A stretch of 46,430 nt of DNA from Flavobacterium sp. DG2-3 (GCF_030730925.1 NZ_JAVAMB010000028.1:1-46430); one strand, 5' to 3'; numbered from the stretch's first letter, positions 1-10,282 are shown. Made by a program: numbers and translations. Notes: generated by a model not told the origin, from the sequence alone.

Positions 1-3000
1 ATGTCTGCAACAATACATCAGCTGTTTTCACTCAAGTGATTACAATAGAAGACAACACCGCTCCGGCTTGGACAACTTCTGCAAATGCATTGAATGTTAC
101 TCTTCAGTGCAGCGATGCAGCAGGATTGAGTACTGCTCAAAATCAAGCTCCTGTTGCCACAGACAACTGCGGAGGAACAGTTACTTACACCAAAGTGAGC
201 GGAACTTTTACAGCTGGAAATTGTGCAAATTCAGGAACGTACACCAATACTTGGACTGCTAAAGATGTCTGCAACAATACATCAGCTGTTTTCACTCAAG
301 TGATTACAATAGAAGACAACACCGCTCCGGCTTGGACAACTCAAGCAAACGCATTAAATGTTACACTTCAATGCAGCGATGCCGCAGGATTGACAGCTGC
401 GCAAAATCAGGCTCCTGTTGCCACAGACAACTGCGGAGGAACTGTAACTTACACCAAAGTGAGCGGAACTTTTACAGCTGGAAATTGTGCAAATTCTGGA
501 ACTTATACCAATACTTGGACTGCTAAAGATGTTTGCAACAATACATCAGCTGTTTTCACTCAGGTGATTACAATAGAAGATACAACTGCTCCTACTTGGA
601 CAACGGCTGCTGCTTCTTTAGATGTAACTTTACAATGTAGTGATATTTCAGGATTGAGTACTGCTCAAAATCAAGCTCCTGTCGCCACAGACAACTGCGG
701 AGGAACGGTGACTTACACCAAAGTGAGCGGAACTTTTACTGCAGGAACATGTGCAAATTCTGGAACTTATACCAATACATGGATAGCAAAAGATGTCTGC
801 AACAATACCTCAACCGTATTCACTCAAGTGATCACTATTCAGGATAACACCGCTCCGGCTTGGACAACTCAAGCAAACGCATTAAATGTTACACTTCAGT
901 GCAGCGATGCCGCAGGATTGACAGCTGCACAAAATCAGGCTCCTGTTGCCACAGACAACTGCGGAGGAACAGTTACTTACAACAAAGTGAGCGGAACTTT
1001 TGCTGCAGGAACATGTGCAAATTCAGGAACTTATACCAATACCTGGACTTCTAAAGATGTTTGCAACAATACCTCAACCGTTTTCACTCAGGTGATTACA
1101 ATAGAAGACAACACCGCTCCGGCTTGGACAACTTCTGCAAACGCATTGAATGTTACCCTTCAGTGCAGCGATGCCGCAGGATTGACAGCTGCGCAAGGTC
1201 AGGCTCCTGTTGCCACAGACAACTGTGGAGGAACAGTGACTTACACAAAAGTGAGCGGAACTTTCACAGCTGGAAATTGTGCAAATTCAGGAACATACAC
1301 CAATACTTGGACCGCTAAAGATGTCTGCAACAATACCTCTGCCGTATTCACTCAGGTGATTACAATAGAAGACAACACCGCTCCGGCTTGGACAACTTCT
1401 GCAAACGCATTAAATGTTACCCTTCAATGCAGCGATGCTTCTGGATTGACAGCTGCGCAAAGTCAGGCTCCTGTTGCTACAGACAACTGCGGAGGGACTG
1501 TAACTTATACTAAAGTGAGCGGAACTTTTGCTGCAGGAACATGTGCAAATTCAGGAACATACACCAATACTTGGACCGCTAAAGATGTCTGCAACAATAC
1601 CTCAACCGTTTTCACTCAGGTGATTACAATAGAAGACAACACCGCTCCGGCTTGGACAACTTCTGCAAACGCATTGAATGTTACACTTCAGTGCAGCGAC
1701 GCAGCAGGATTGACAGCTGCGCAAAATCAGGCTCCTGTTGCCACAGACAACTGCGTAGGGACTGTAACTTATACTAAAGTGAGCGGAACTTTCACTGCAG
1801 GAACATGTGCAAATTCAGGAACTTATACCAATACTTGGACTGCTAAAGATGTCTGCAACAATACCTCAACCGTTTTCACTCAAGTGATTACAATAGAAGA
1901 CAACACCGCTCCGGCTTGGACAACTGCTGCAAACGGATTGAATGTTACACTTCAATGCAGCGATGCCGCAGGATTGACAGCTGCGCAAAATCAGGCTCCT
2001 GTTGCCACAGACAATTGCGGAGGAACGGTGACTTACACTAAAACAAGCGGAATTTTCACTGTCGGCAATTGCGCAAATTCTGGAACTTATACCAACACAT
2101 GGATAGCTAAAGATGTCTGCAACAATACCTCTGCCGTATTCACTCAAGTGATCACTATTCAGGATAATACCGCTCCTGCTTGGACAACGGCTGCTGCTTC
2201 TTTAGATGTAACTTTACAATGTAGTGATATTTCAGGATTGAGTACTGCTCAAAATCAAGCTCCTGTTGCCACAGACAACTGCGGAGGAACTGTGACTTAC
2301 ACTAAAACAAGCGGAATTTTTACTGTCGGCAATTGCGCAAATTCTGGAACTTATACCAACACATGGATAGCAAAAGATGTTTGCAACAATACATCAGCTG
2401 TCTTCACTCAGGTAATTACTATTCAGGATACTAGTGTACCAACTTGGACAACTCAAGCGAATTCCTTAAATCGTACTGTTGAATGTAGCAACCAACAGGC
2501 TTTAGCTTCAGCACAGGCCTTGTTCCCAACTGCTTCAGGCGCATGCGATCTTGACTTAACAAATGTTACTAAAGTAAGTGGACAGTTTGTAGCTTCTCAA
2601 GGATGTGGAAACGCTGGAACATATACTAACACTTGGACAGTAAAAGACGATTGTGGAAATACTTCTGAAACTTTCACTCAAGTAATTACCGTTCAAGATA
2701 CCACTGCACCGACTTGGACTACTGTAACTGGCACTCTAAATGCAACTTTAGAATGCAACGATACTCAAGGGCTTGCAACAGCTCAGGCTCAGTTCCCAAC
2801 TGCTTCTGACTTATGTGATGCTGATGTTTCAAACATTACTAAAGTGAGCGGACAGTTTGTGGCTTCTGAAGGATGCAGAAATGCTGGAACATATACTAAT
2901 ACTTGGACAGTAAAAGACGATTGCGGAAATACTTCTGAAACTTTTACTCAAGTAATTACTATTCAGGATACAACTGCTCCAACTTGGACAACCGTTGCTG

Positions 3001-6000
3001 GCACTCTAAATACAACTTTAGAATGCAGCGATACTCAAGGTCTTGCAACAGCTCAAGCTCAGTTTCCAATAGCTTCTGACTTATGCGATGCTGATGTTTC
3101 AAACATCACTAAAGTGAGCGGACAGTTTGTAGCTTCTGAAGGATGCGGAAACGCTGGAACATATACCAATACTTGGACAGTAAAAGATGATTGTGGAAAT
3201 ACTTCTGAAACTTTCACTCAAGTAATTACCGTTCAAGATACCACTGCACCGACTTGGACTACTGTAACTGGCACTCTAAATACAACTTTAGAATGCAACG
3301 ATGCACAAGGGCTTGCAACAGCTCAGGCTCAATTCCCAATAGCTTCTGACTTATGCGATGCTGATGTTTCAAACATCACTAAAGTAAGCGGACAGTTTGT
3401 GGCTTCTGAAGGATGCGGAAATGCTGGAACTTATACCAACACTTGGACAGTAAAAGATGATTGCGGAAATACTTCTGAAACTTTCACTCAAGTAATTACC
3501 ATTCAAGATTCTACTGCTCCAACTTGGACTACTCTTGCTGGAACTCTAAATGTAACTTTAGAATGCAGCGATGCTCAAGGACTTGCTGCAGCTCAGGCTC
3601 AATTCCCAATAGCTTCTGACTTATGCGATGCTGATGTTTCAAACATCACTAAAGTGAGCGGACAATTTGTAGCTTCTGAAAGCTGTTCAAACGCAGGAAC
3701 TTATACAAATACTTGGACTGTAAAAGACGATTGTGGCAACACATCAACAACTTTCTATCAAGTAATTAGTATTCAAGACACTACTGCTCCAATCTTTACA
3801 GGAAACCTTCCTTTAGATATTGAAGTATCATGTGATGCCGTTCCTGAACCAGCAGAAATAAATGTTTCTGATAATTGCAACGAAAATTTACCAATAGTAT
3901 TTTCTGAAGTAAAATCAGGAATCGAGAACGACTGTCCTACTAATTATATTTTGACTCGTACTTGGAAAATTAGCGACTGCGGTGGCAATACTACTACTCA
4001 CGTTCAAGTTATTACCGTAAGAGATAAAACTGCTCCAACAGGAACTGCTCCTGCGAGTGTAACTAACGTAGCAAGTATCGATTTAATACCTGTAGGAAAT
4101 CCATCAGATATTACAGATGAAGCCGATAATTGCAGTCCAACTGTAAACATTACTGTTGCCGACACAAACAACGGAGGAAATGGCTGTGATGGAACACCAT
4201 ACATCTTAACAAGAACATATACTTTAACTGACTGCGCAGGAAACAAAACCGAATTGGTTCAAACCTTTACAGTTGAAAGCAAAGTTACTGTTAGCGGAGT
4301 GCCTACAAATACTAGCTGTTTTGGAGGTACAGATGGAAGCATCGCTGTAACAAGCAGTCCTGGCTCTACTGTTGTAATAACAAATGAAAGAAATGAAGTA
4401 GTTGGCAATACCAATTTACCAGCGGGAACTTATACTCTAACTGCAACAGCACCAGTAAACGGCGAAAATCAAGTTTGTTCTGCTACTGCTACAGTCGTAA
4501 TTACACAGCCTGAATATACTGTGAAAATTTCTGGAAAAATTATCAATGTAGATACTAATACTCCTATTGCAAATGTACCTGTGACCTTAATTCCGCAAGG
4601 AACAACTCCAGGTCCAATACAAATGCGTATTACAGGAGTAGACGGAATGTACAGTTTCTCTGGAATGCCAGCGGGAGATTATTTAGTACAAGTGCAAGAT
4701 GCTAATTTAAATAGCGCCTACCAATTGTATCCTGTTGATTCTAGCTTATTCTTTACTACTCTTGAAGATTGTAAAATCCAGACTCACGATTTTGAATATG
4801 GAACATCAAACCTTCCTGTTCTTGGAGATTATGTTTGGTATGATACTAATAGCAACGGAATTCAAGATGAATGGTACGATGCCAATAATGATGGTGTTGT
4901 TACTAAAAACATTCCAGACTCAAATGGAGCTATTGATTACAGCCAATGGGAATGGATCGATCTTAACGGAGACGGAAGCTATACTGGTTCTCAAAATGTT
5001 GGAGAGTTAAACGCTGGAGGTTTCGGAAACGCACTTAGCCCTAATGTAATTGTTGATGGTCCAAACGGATACCATAAAGAAGTTATTGTAGGTATTGCGG
5101 GATTCTGGAGAGAGCGTCCTACTACAGAAAATCCATACGGAGAATATACAGTAAAATTGGTTAGAGATGCAAATTTCGATACGATGGCTGCTAATTTAGG
5201 CTTTACAGGTTTAGTAAAAGTTATACCTTCAATGTCTGCTAAAAACATTACTGGAAAAACAAGTAAAGCGCAATTGCACACGGTTTGTAAAACCACAACA
5301 GACAGCGGATATGTAGTAAACGTAACTCCAGAAGATCTAGTTCATTTGGATATTGATTTCGGTGTAAGCTGTAAAGAGTACAAAGACATCGTAGCTAATG
5401 ATGATAGCGCTGGTCCAATTGCTGGAGTAAATACTACTACAACCAATGTATTAAATGTATTGACAAATGATACTTTAGAAGGAAATCCTGTAACATCGTC
5501 AGAAGTTATTATAACAACGGTAACACCAAATGAGTTTTTACAATTAAATGCTGACGGCTCTGTTGACGTATTGCCAAATGCTCCAGTAGGAACATTAACA
5601 ATGGTATACCAAATTTGCGAAGCAGATCAAACAGACAACTGTGATACTGCCACTGTTACCATTACAATTGAAGCTCCTGTAATGACTGTTACTGCAACAT
5701 CAATATGTATAAATGATGTTCCTTATGTTGATTATGTTGTGACACCAGGAAATTTCACTCCTGTAAATGGCGTAACTATTGCTTGGGCAGACAGTAACAA
5801 CAATGTGGTAACCACAATGGAAAACCTTCCATTAAGCGGTCGTGTATTATGGCCAGGTGCTGTAGTCGATGAGCAAGGAAAAGGTATTGACTGGCCAGGC
5901 TGGATTTTTGAAAACAACAGATGGGTTCAAGGTGCTGACGGATTTGAAAAATTACGTCCAACTGCCAACGTAACCATATCTGTAAATCCGAGTGAGACTA

Positions 6001-7247
6001 TTACCATTAGTTATCCGCCAGCAGATCCTTATTGTACTGCAAGACCAACATTTGCAATTGTTGCCAATGATGATACTCCTGCACCAATAATTACACCTAC
6101 CGCTCAAACTACTGTAGGTAATGTTTTAACTAATGATACTCTAAATGGTTCAGCAGTAAATATAAACGATGTTACATTAACAACAACTATTCCTGATCCA
6201 TCTGGATCAATAACAGTAAATGCTGATGGAACTATAAACGTAGCGCCAAATACACCAGGAGGCACTTATACATTAACGTACCAAATTTGTGAAAAAGCCG
6301 ATTTCGGAAACTGCGATACTGCTATAGTGACTGTTACTATAATAGCTCCGGTAATTGCAAATGATGATACCTTCAGCAATATTGGATGTAATACATTTGG
6401 ATTAGTAGGTAATGTATTGGCAAACGATTTGAAAGGAAGAATCGCTGTAACATCAGAATTGGTAAACTTTACACTTGTTGTAGAAGGAAATAATATCAAA
6501 ACAGATCCAAATATTACTTTTGATGCTGCTGGAAATGTAAATGTATCTAGCTTAACACCTGCAGGCACTTATACTTACAACTACACAATCTGCGATAAAA
6601 CAAGTCCAGAAAATTGCGACTCTGCTATTATCACCATTATAGTAGTTCCGAATGGTGTTGTACAAATAAGCAGCACAGCGTGTAACGATGATTCTACATT
6701 GGTAAACTTAAGTAACCTTCTTCCTGAAGGAACACCAACAACAGGAGTTTGGCAGGATAGAAATAATACTAATGCCTTACAAGGTGGCATTCTTAATCCG
6801 TTTGGTTTAGCATTAGGTAATTACGTTTTCGAATATGTGATAGCCGATGAAAGATGTCCAAGAAGCATAGTTTTAAACATGGAAATCAATGATGATTGTA
6901 GAGTCTTAGCTTGTGGTAATGTAGTAGTTCATAACGCATTCTCTCCAAACGGAGACAGTATAAATGATTTCTTCAAAATTGACAATATTGATGACATAAC
7001 TTGTTATCCAGGCAATACTGTTGAAATATATAATCGCTGGGGAATCTTAGTTTTTGAAACTACAAACTACAATAATACAACAAATGCTTTTGATGGAACT
7101 TCGAGAGGAAGAACAACTGTTAAGCAATCTGACGGACTACCAACTGGAACTTATTTTTATATCATTACTTATAAAGCTCTAGATGGAAACAACAATGTTC
7201 AAGATCATAAATTAAACGGATACTTATATTTATCTAACAACCAGTAA
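1..7247 (+). CDS. Giant SprB-like surface adhesin, T9SS type B cargo (5' end outside window)
   Basis: The reading frame is open from base 3, so the gene begins upstream and the first GTG at 36 is internal. About 2,415 C-terminal residues are visible. In order: nine 88-aa and five 90-aa repeats, each with four cysteines (51-3776); two diverged HYR-like units with TAP and DNC motifs (to about 4275); a SprB-type repeat (SCFGGTDGSI, about 4281-4510); a CNA-B-like domain (about 4513-4790); an SdrD-B-like domain with DTNSNGIQDE and DLNGDGSYTG calcium-type loops (about 4806-5370); three ANDD/VLTNDTL cadherin-like units starting near 5395, 6061 and 6352; and a gliding-motility-associated C-terminal domain (FSPNGDSINDFF, VEIYNRWG, LPTGTYFYI) from about 6910. 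That last domain is the type B T9SS sorting signal, so the protein should reach the cell surface. By analogy with SprB it is a motility or attachment adhesin. The PorP/SprF gene downstream supports this. No ligand can be read from the sequence. Confidence 0.85.
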   Translation, partial: VCNNTSAVFTQVITIEDNTAPAWTTSANALNVTLQCSDAAGLSTAQNQAPVATDNCGGTVTYTKVSGTFTAGNCANSGTYTNTWTAKDVCNNTSAVFTQVITIEDNTAPAWTTQANALNVTLQCSDAAGLTAAQNQAPVATDNCGGTVTYTKVSGTFTAGNCANSGTYTNTWTAKDVCNNTSAVFTQVITIEDTTAPTWTTAAASLDVTLQCSDISGLSTAQNQAPVATDNCGGTVTYTKVSGTFTAGTCANSGTYTNTWIAKDVCNNTSTVFTQVITIQDNTAPAWTTQANALNVTLQCSDAAGLTAAQNQAPVATDNCGGTVTYNKVSGTFAAGTCANSGTYTNTWTSKDVCNNTSTVFTQVITIEDNTAPAWTTSANALNVTLQCSDAAGLTAAQGQAPVATDNCGGTVTYTKVSGTFTAGNCANSGTYTNTWTAKDVCNNTSAVFTQVITIEDNTAPAWTTSANALNVTLQCSDASGLTAAQSQAPVATDNCGGTVTYTKVSGTFAAGTCANSGTYTNTWTAKDVCNNTSTVFTQVITIEDNTAPAWTTSANALNVTLQCSDAAGLTAAQNQAPVATDNCVGTVTYTKVSGTFTAGTCANSGTYTNTWTAKDVCNNTSTVFTQVITIEDNTAPAWTTAANGLNVTLQCSDAAGLTAAQNQAPVATDNCGGTVTYTKTSGIFTVGNCANSGTYTNTWIAKDVCNNTSAVFTQVITIQDNTAPAWTTAAASLDVTLQCSDISGLSTAQNQAPVATDNCGGTVTYTKTSGIFTVGNCANSGTYTNTWIAKDVCNNTSAVFTQVITIQDTSVPTWTTQANSLNRTVECSNQQALASAQALFPTASGACDLDLTNVTKVSGQFVASQGCGNAGTYTNTWTVKDDCGNTSETFTQVITVQDTTAPTWTTVTGTLNATLECNDTQGLATAQAQFPTASDLCDADVSNITKVSGQFVASEGCRNAGTYTNTWTVKDDCGNTSETFTQVITIQDTTAPTWTTVAGTLNTTLECSDTQGLATAQAQFPIASDLCDADVSNITKVSGQFVASEGCGNAGTYTNTWTVKDDCGNTSETFTQVITVQDTTAPTWTTVTGTLNTTLECNDAQGLATAQAQFPIASDLCDADVSNITKVSGQFVASEGCGNAGTYTNTWTVKDDCGNTSETFTQVITIQDSTAPTWTTLAGTLNVTLECSDAQGLAAAQAQFPIASDLCDADVSNITKVSGQFVASESCSNAGTYTNTWTVKDDCGNTSTTFYQVISIQDTTAPIFTGNLPLDIEVSCDAVPEPAEINVSDNCNENLPIVFSEVKSGIENDCPTNYILTRTWKISDCGGNTTTHVQVITVRDKTAPTGTAPASVTNVASIDLIPVGNPSDITDEADNCSPTVNITVADTNNGGNGCDGTPYILTRTYTLTDCAGNKTELVQTFTVESKVTVSGVPTNTSCFGGTDGSIAVTSSPGSTVVITNERNEVVGNTNLPAGTYTLTATAPVNGENQVCSATATVVITQPEYTVKISGKIINVDTNTPIANVPVTLIPQGTTPGPIQMRITGVDGMYSFSGMPAGDYLVQVQDANLNSAYQLYPVDSSLFFTTLEDCKIQTHDFEYGTSNLPVLGDYVWYDTNSNGIQDEWYDANNDGVVTKNIPDSNGAIDYSQWEWIDLNGDGSYTGSQNVGELNAGGFGNALSPNVIVDGPNGYHKEVIVGIAGFWRERPTTENPYGEYTVKLVRDANFDTMAANLGFTGLVKVIPSMSAKNITGKTSKAQLHTVCKTTTDSGYVVNVTPEDLVHLDIDFGVSCKEYKDIVANDDSAGPIAGVNTTTTNVLNVLTNDTLEGNPVTSSEVIITTVTPNEFLQLNADGSVDVLPNAPVGTLTMVYQICEADQTDNCDTATVTITIEAPVMTVTATSICINDVPYVDYVVTPGNFTPVNGVTIAWADSNNNVVTTMENLPLSGRVLWPGAVVDEQGKGIDWPGWIFENNRWVQGADGFEKLRPTANVTISVNPSETITISYPPADPYCTARPTFAIVANDDTPAPIITPTAQTTVGNVLTNDTLNGSAVNINDVTLTTTIPDPSGSITVNADGTINVAPNTPGGTYTLTYQICEKADFGNCDTAIVTVTIIAPVIANDDTFSNIGCNTFGLVGNVLANDLKGRIAVTSELVNFTLVVEGNNIKTDPNITFDAAGNVNVSSLTPAGTYTYNYTICDKTSPENCDSAIITIIVVPNGVVQISSTACNDDSTLVNLSNLLPEGTPTTGVWQDRNNTNALQGGILNPFGLALGNYVFEYVIADERCPRSIVLNMEINDDCRVLACGNVVVHNAFSPNGDSINDFFKIDNIDDITCYPGNTVEIYNRWGILVFETTNYNNTTNAFDGTSRGRTTVKQSDGLPTGTYFYIITYKALDGNNNVQDHKLNGYLYLSNNQ
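51..2426 (+). repeat. Nine tandem 264-bp coding repeats (88 aa, class 1)
   Basis: Units start at 51, 315, 579, 843, 1107, 1371, 1635, 1899 and 2163, each with a DNTAPAW or DTTAPTW motif. The spacing is exactly 264 bp with no indels. Each unit has four cysteines in LQCSD, DNCGG, CANSG and DVCNN contexts, suggesting two disulfides. The array continues off the left edge, because bases 1-50 are the end of another unit. The DNA is nearly identical between units, which points to recent duplication or gene conversion. Confidence 0.95.
2427..3776 (+). repeat. Five tandem 270-bp coding repeats (90 aa, class 2)
   Basis: Units start at 2427, 2697, 2967, 3237 and 3507, and the next domain begins at 3777. 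They share the D-T-APTWTT start and TYTNTW core with class 1. They differ in the middle (ECSD, LCDADVSNITKVSGQF, GCGNAG, DDCGN), also with four cysteines. The first unit (DTSVPTW, SGACDLD) is the most diverged and sits at the junction with class 1. Confidence 0.95.
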
Positions 7248-7255
7248 ATAGTAAA

Positions 7256-7288
7256 AATACGCTGTAAAAGAATCTTTTACAGCGTATT
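7256..7288 (+). terminator. Hairpin after the adhesin gene
   Basis: A perfect inverted repeat begins 8 bases after the stop codon: 16-nt arms at 7256-7271 and 7273-7288, one base apart, so the innermost pairs must open into the loop. There is no clean T-tract after it, so it may be a weak terminator or an RNA-stabilising hairpin that lowers expression of the two downstream genes. Confidence 0.6.
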
Positions 7289-7314
7289 AAATAAAATCAT
7301 CCGAAAATTTTGAT

Positions 7315-7322
7315 TAATTTTG
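7315..7322 (+). promoter_or_regulatory. Possible -7 element for the PorP/SprF gene
   Basis: TAATTTTG matches the Bacteroidetes -7 consensus TAnnTTTG exactly. It lies 66 bases before the PorP/SprF start and just after the hairpin. No good -33 TTTG is seen at the expected distance. Confidence 0.25.
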
Positions 7323-7388
7323 AACAAACACATTGAAATTCAATGATTTAAATAGTCAATAGTAATTATTAAATTAATAAAATCTACT

Positions 7389-8306
7389 ATGAGAACAAAA
7401 TTATTTTTCTTCGTCATTCTGTTAGTTACATGTTCTGGCTATGCGCAGCAAGATGCACAGTATACACAATACATGTACAATACAATAACCATAAATCCTG
7501 CCTATGCCGGTTCCCGTGGAGTATTTAGTGTATTTGGTCTTTACCGCACCCAATGGGTTGGACTTGATGGAGCGCCAGAGACAAGCAGTTTTTCAATCAA
7601 TACACCTATAAACAACAGCAATTTAGGAATAGGAGCATCGCTTGTTAATGACAAAATTGGTCCAACAAATGAGAACAACATCTCAGTTGATCTTTCTTAT
7701 ACCATTCAGACATCAGCAGATTTTAAACTTTCATTTGGTATAAAAGGAACTGCAAATATCTTCAATTTAGATATCAACAAATTAAATCCAGAAAATCAGG
7801 GCGATCCCCAATTTCAGGATTTAGATAGCAAATTCAGTCCAAATATTGGTGCAGGAGTTTACTGGCATTCCGATAGAGCTTATATCGGTTTATCAGTGCC
7901 AAACTTTATCGAAACCAACCGATATGATGATAATGATGTTGCCATTTATAAAGACAAAATCAACTACTATTTAATTGGAGGTTATGTATTCAATCTTGAC
8001 AAATATCAGTACGTAAAATTTAAACCCGCAATTTTGACCAAAATGGTTGAAGGAGCACCACTTCAAGTAGATCTTTCTGCCAATTTTATGTTCTATGATA
8101 AATTTATGATTGGTGCAGCCTATAGATGGAGCGCTTCTGTAAGTGCTATGGCTGGTTTTCAGATTACCGACGGTCTTTATATCGGTTACGGGTATGACAG
8201 AGAAACCACCAAGTTAAACAATTATAATTCAGGATCACACGAAATCTTCCTGCGTTATGAATTCTTCTCAAACAAAGGCAAAATGACAACTCCTCGTTTC
8301 TTCTAA
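7389..8306 (+). CDS. PorP/SprF-family type IX secretion membrane protein
   Basis: The 305-aa protein has a signal peptide ending at YAQQ and the family-typical opening DAQYTQYMYNTITINPAYAG. The rest is rich in alternating outer-membrane beta-strand sequence. PorP/SprF proteins are outer-membrane partners of T9SS. In F. johnsoniae, SprF is needed specifically for surface delivery of the adhesin SprB, and paralogs usually follow adhesin genes with type B sorting domains. That is the arrangement here: the gene starts 141 bp after the giant adhesin and 11 bp before an OmpA-family gene. I infer it serves the upstream adhesin. The ATG at 7389 directly precedes the signal peptide and is the natural start. 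Confidence 0.88.
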   Translation: MRTKLFFFVILLVTCSGYAQQDAQYTQYMYNTITINPAYAGSRGVFSVFGLYRTQWVGLDGAPETSSFSINTPINNSNLGIGASLVNDKIGPTNENNISVDLSYTIQTSADFKLSFGIKGTANIFNLDINKLNPENQGDPQFQDLDSKFSPNIGAGVYWHSDRAYIGLSVPNFIETNRYDDNDVAIYKDKINYYLIGGYVFNLDKYQYVKFKPAILTKMVEGAPLQVDLSANFMFYDKFMIGAAYRWSASVSAMAGFQITDGLYIGYGYDRETTKLNNYNSGSHEIFLRYEFFSNKGKMTTPRFF

Positions 8307-8317
8307 AATAAGGTATC

Positions 8318-10261
8318 ATGAAAAACTATACACTACTTTTCGTTACAATTATAGGCGCTTTTTCATTTAGCAGTTATGCACAGCAGTCAAAAATAAATGC
8401 TGCGGATAAAAAATATGACAGTTATGCCTACGTAGACGCAATAAAAATTTATGAAAAAGTGGCTGATAAAGGCTACAAGTCTGAAGACATGTTTAAGAAA
8501 CTGGGAAATGCCTATTATTTCAATTCAGATTTTCAAAATGCTGCCAAATGGTATGGCGAATTATTTGCAATGAACACCAATGTCGAACCAGAATACTATT
8601 TTAGATACGCTCAGTCTTTAAAATCAACTGGAGATGTTAACAAAGCAAATAAACTTCTAGAAGAATTTAATGCCATTTCAAAAAATGATAACAGAGGAAA
8701 ACTTTACAAAGAAGATGTAAACTATCTGGATCAGATTAAAGCAAATTCTGGGAGGTACCAAATAGAAGATGCTGGCATAAACAGCAAATACTCCGATTAC
8801 GGCTCGTTTGTTTACAATAATAAAATTTATTTTGCATCTGCACGAGATACAGGGAACTTCACAAAACGCAAACACAAATGGACAGGAGAATATTTTACCA
8901 ATATTTATAATGCCGATCTGGATCCTGCAACAGGAAGCACCACAAAAGTCAATAAATTCAAATCGGCTATAAATACTAAATTTCATGAGGCTTCCCCAGT
9001 TTTTACTAAAGATGGAAAAACAGTTTACTTTACCAGAAACAATTACATTAATGGAAAAAAAGGGAAAGACGACAACAAAATCACTTTAGTAAAACTATAT
9101 AAAGCAGAACTCGGAAAAGACAACAAATGGACAAACATTGCCGAACTTCCTTTCAACAGCGATAATTACAGTACGGCGCATCCAGCTTTGAGTCCAGACG
9201 AAAAAACACTTTATTTTGCTTCCGATATGCCGGGATCTTTTGGGCAGTCAGATCTGTATAAAGTCAGTGTAAATCCAAATGGAGGCTACGGCACACCCGA
9301 AAATCTTGGAAACACCATTAATACAGAAGGAAAAGAAACCTATCCGTATTTGACGAGCGAAAACGAGATTTACTTTTCATCAGACGGGCATCCAGGTTTG
9401 GGAGGTTTAGATGTTTTTGTGGCCAATATTGACAATAACGGAAAAATAAGCAACATTCAGAATATAGGAGCCGATGTGAATTCTCCTAAAGATGATTTTG
9501 CTTATATTATTGATCCTGAAACCAGAAGAGGATTTTTTACTTCCAACAAAGACGGAGGTCAAGGTTCTGATGATATTTATAGATTCTTAGAGACCAGAAG
9601 GCTAAAATGCGTTCAAGAACTTTATGGCACAATAACAGACATAGACACTGGAGTTGCGCTTCCAGGAGCAAAAGTCACTTTGTATGATGACCAGATGAAT
9701 CTAAAAAATTCTGCTGTTGCCGATGCATCAGGCAATTATAGTTTTTCTGTCGAATGCGGAAAAACCTATTATGTAAGAGCTGAAAAACCAGAATATACCA
9801 CAAAAGAGCTGAGTATTACCATAGATAAAGCAAGCGGTAAAACCAGCCTTCCTATTGCTCTAGAAAAAGCAACCTGCAAAGTTACTGTGGGCGATGATTT
9901 AGGAAAATGCTTTGGTATTAAAATGATTTATTTTGATTTGGATAAATCTAATATAAGAACCGAAGCGGCATTAGATCTTGAAAAAATCTTAGCGGTATTA
10001 AATGATTATCCAACAATGAAACTGGATATCCGTTCTCATACAGACAGTAGAGCATCGCATCAATATAATGAAGCTTTATCTGACCGAAGAGCTAAATCAA
10101 CAGTTCAATGGCTGGTTAAAAACGGAATAGCTCCGAACCGACTAACTGGAAAAGGATATGGCGAAACAGAACTTGTAAATAAATGTTCAGACGGAGTTCC
10201 TTGTACTGAAGCAGAGCATCAGGCCAACAGACGAAGTGAATTTATTATCACAGCATTATAA
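8318..10261 (+). CDS. PorE-like OmpA-family protein (TPR, PD40 propeller, regulatory fold, OmpA)
   Basis: The 647-aa protein has a signal peptide ending SYAQQ. It has helical TPR-like repeats (about 25-140), PD40/WD40-like blades (for example TLYFASDMPGSFGQSDLY and EIYFSSDGHPGLGGLDVF, about 150-430), a carboxypeptidase-regulatory-like beta domain (about 435-520) and a C-terminal OmpA peptidoglycan-binding domain (IYFDLDKSNIR, DIRSHTDSRA, NRRSEFII). This is the domain order of P. gingivalis PorE (PG1058), a T9SS component that probably links the outer-membrane complex to peptidoglycan. It starts 11 bp after the PorP/SprF gene, so the two are co-transcribed. Many flavobacteria carry several such paralogs beside adhesins, so this may be a cargo-specific version rather than the core component. 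The signal peptide has no lipobox cysteine. Confidence 0.85.
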   Translation: MKNYTLLFVTIIGAFSFSSYAQQSKINAADKKYDSYAYVDAIKIYEKVADKGYKSEDMFKKLGNAYYFNSDFQNAAKWYGELFAMNTNVEPEYYFRYAQSLKSTGDVNKANKLLEEFNAISKNDNRGKLYKEDVNYLDQIKANSGRYQIEDAGINSKYSDYGSFVYNNKIYFASARDTGNFTKRKHKWTGEYFTNIYNADLDPATGSTTKVNKFKSAINTKFHEASPVFTKDGKTVYFTRNNYINGKKGKDDNKITLVKLYKAELGKDNKWTNIAELPFNSDNYSTAHPALSPDEKTLYFASDMPGSFGQSDLYKVSVNPNGGYGTPENLGNTINTEGKETYPYLTSENEIYFSSDGHPGLGGLDVFVANIDNNGKISNIQNIGADVNSPKDDFAYIIDPETRRGFFTSNKDGGQGSDDIYRFLETRRLKCVQELYGTITDIDTGVALPGAKVTLYDDQMNLKNSAVADASGNYSFSVECGKTYYVRAEKPEYTTKELSITIDKASGKTSLPIALEKATCKVTVGDDLGKCFGIKMIYFDLDKSNIRTEAALDLEKILAVLNDYPTMKLDIRSHTDSRASHQYNEALSDRRAKSTVQWLVKNGIAPNRLTGKGYGETELVNKCSDGVPCTEAEHQANRRSEFIITAL

Positions 10262-10282
10262 CAAACTTCAAATTACCAATCC

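Noticed and set aside
36..38. GTG as the start of the adhesin gene
   Set aside because: The frame is open to the window edge and bases 3-35 encode the end of another repeat unit, so the gene starts outside the window.
68..2147. Several 60-90 aa frames inside the adhesin repeats on both strands
   Set aside because: They recur with the 264-bp period in shifted frames and are by-products of the repeat, not genes.
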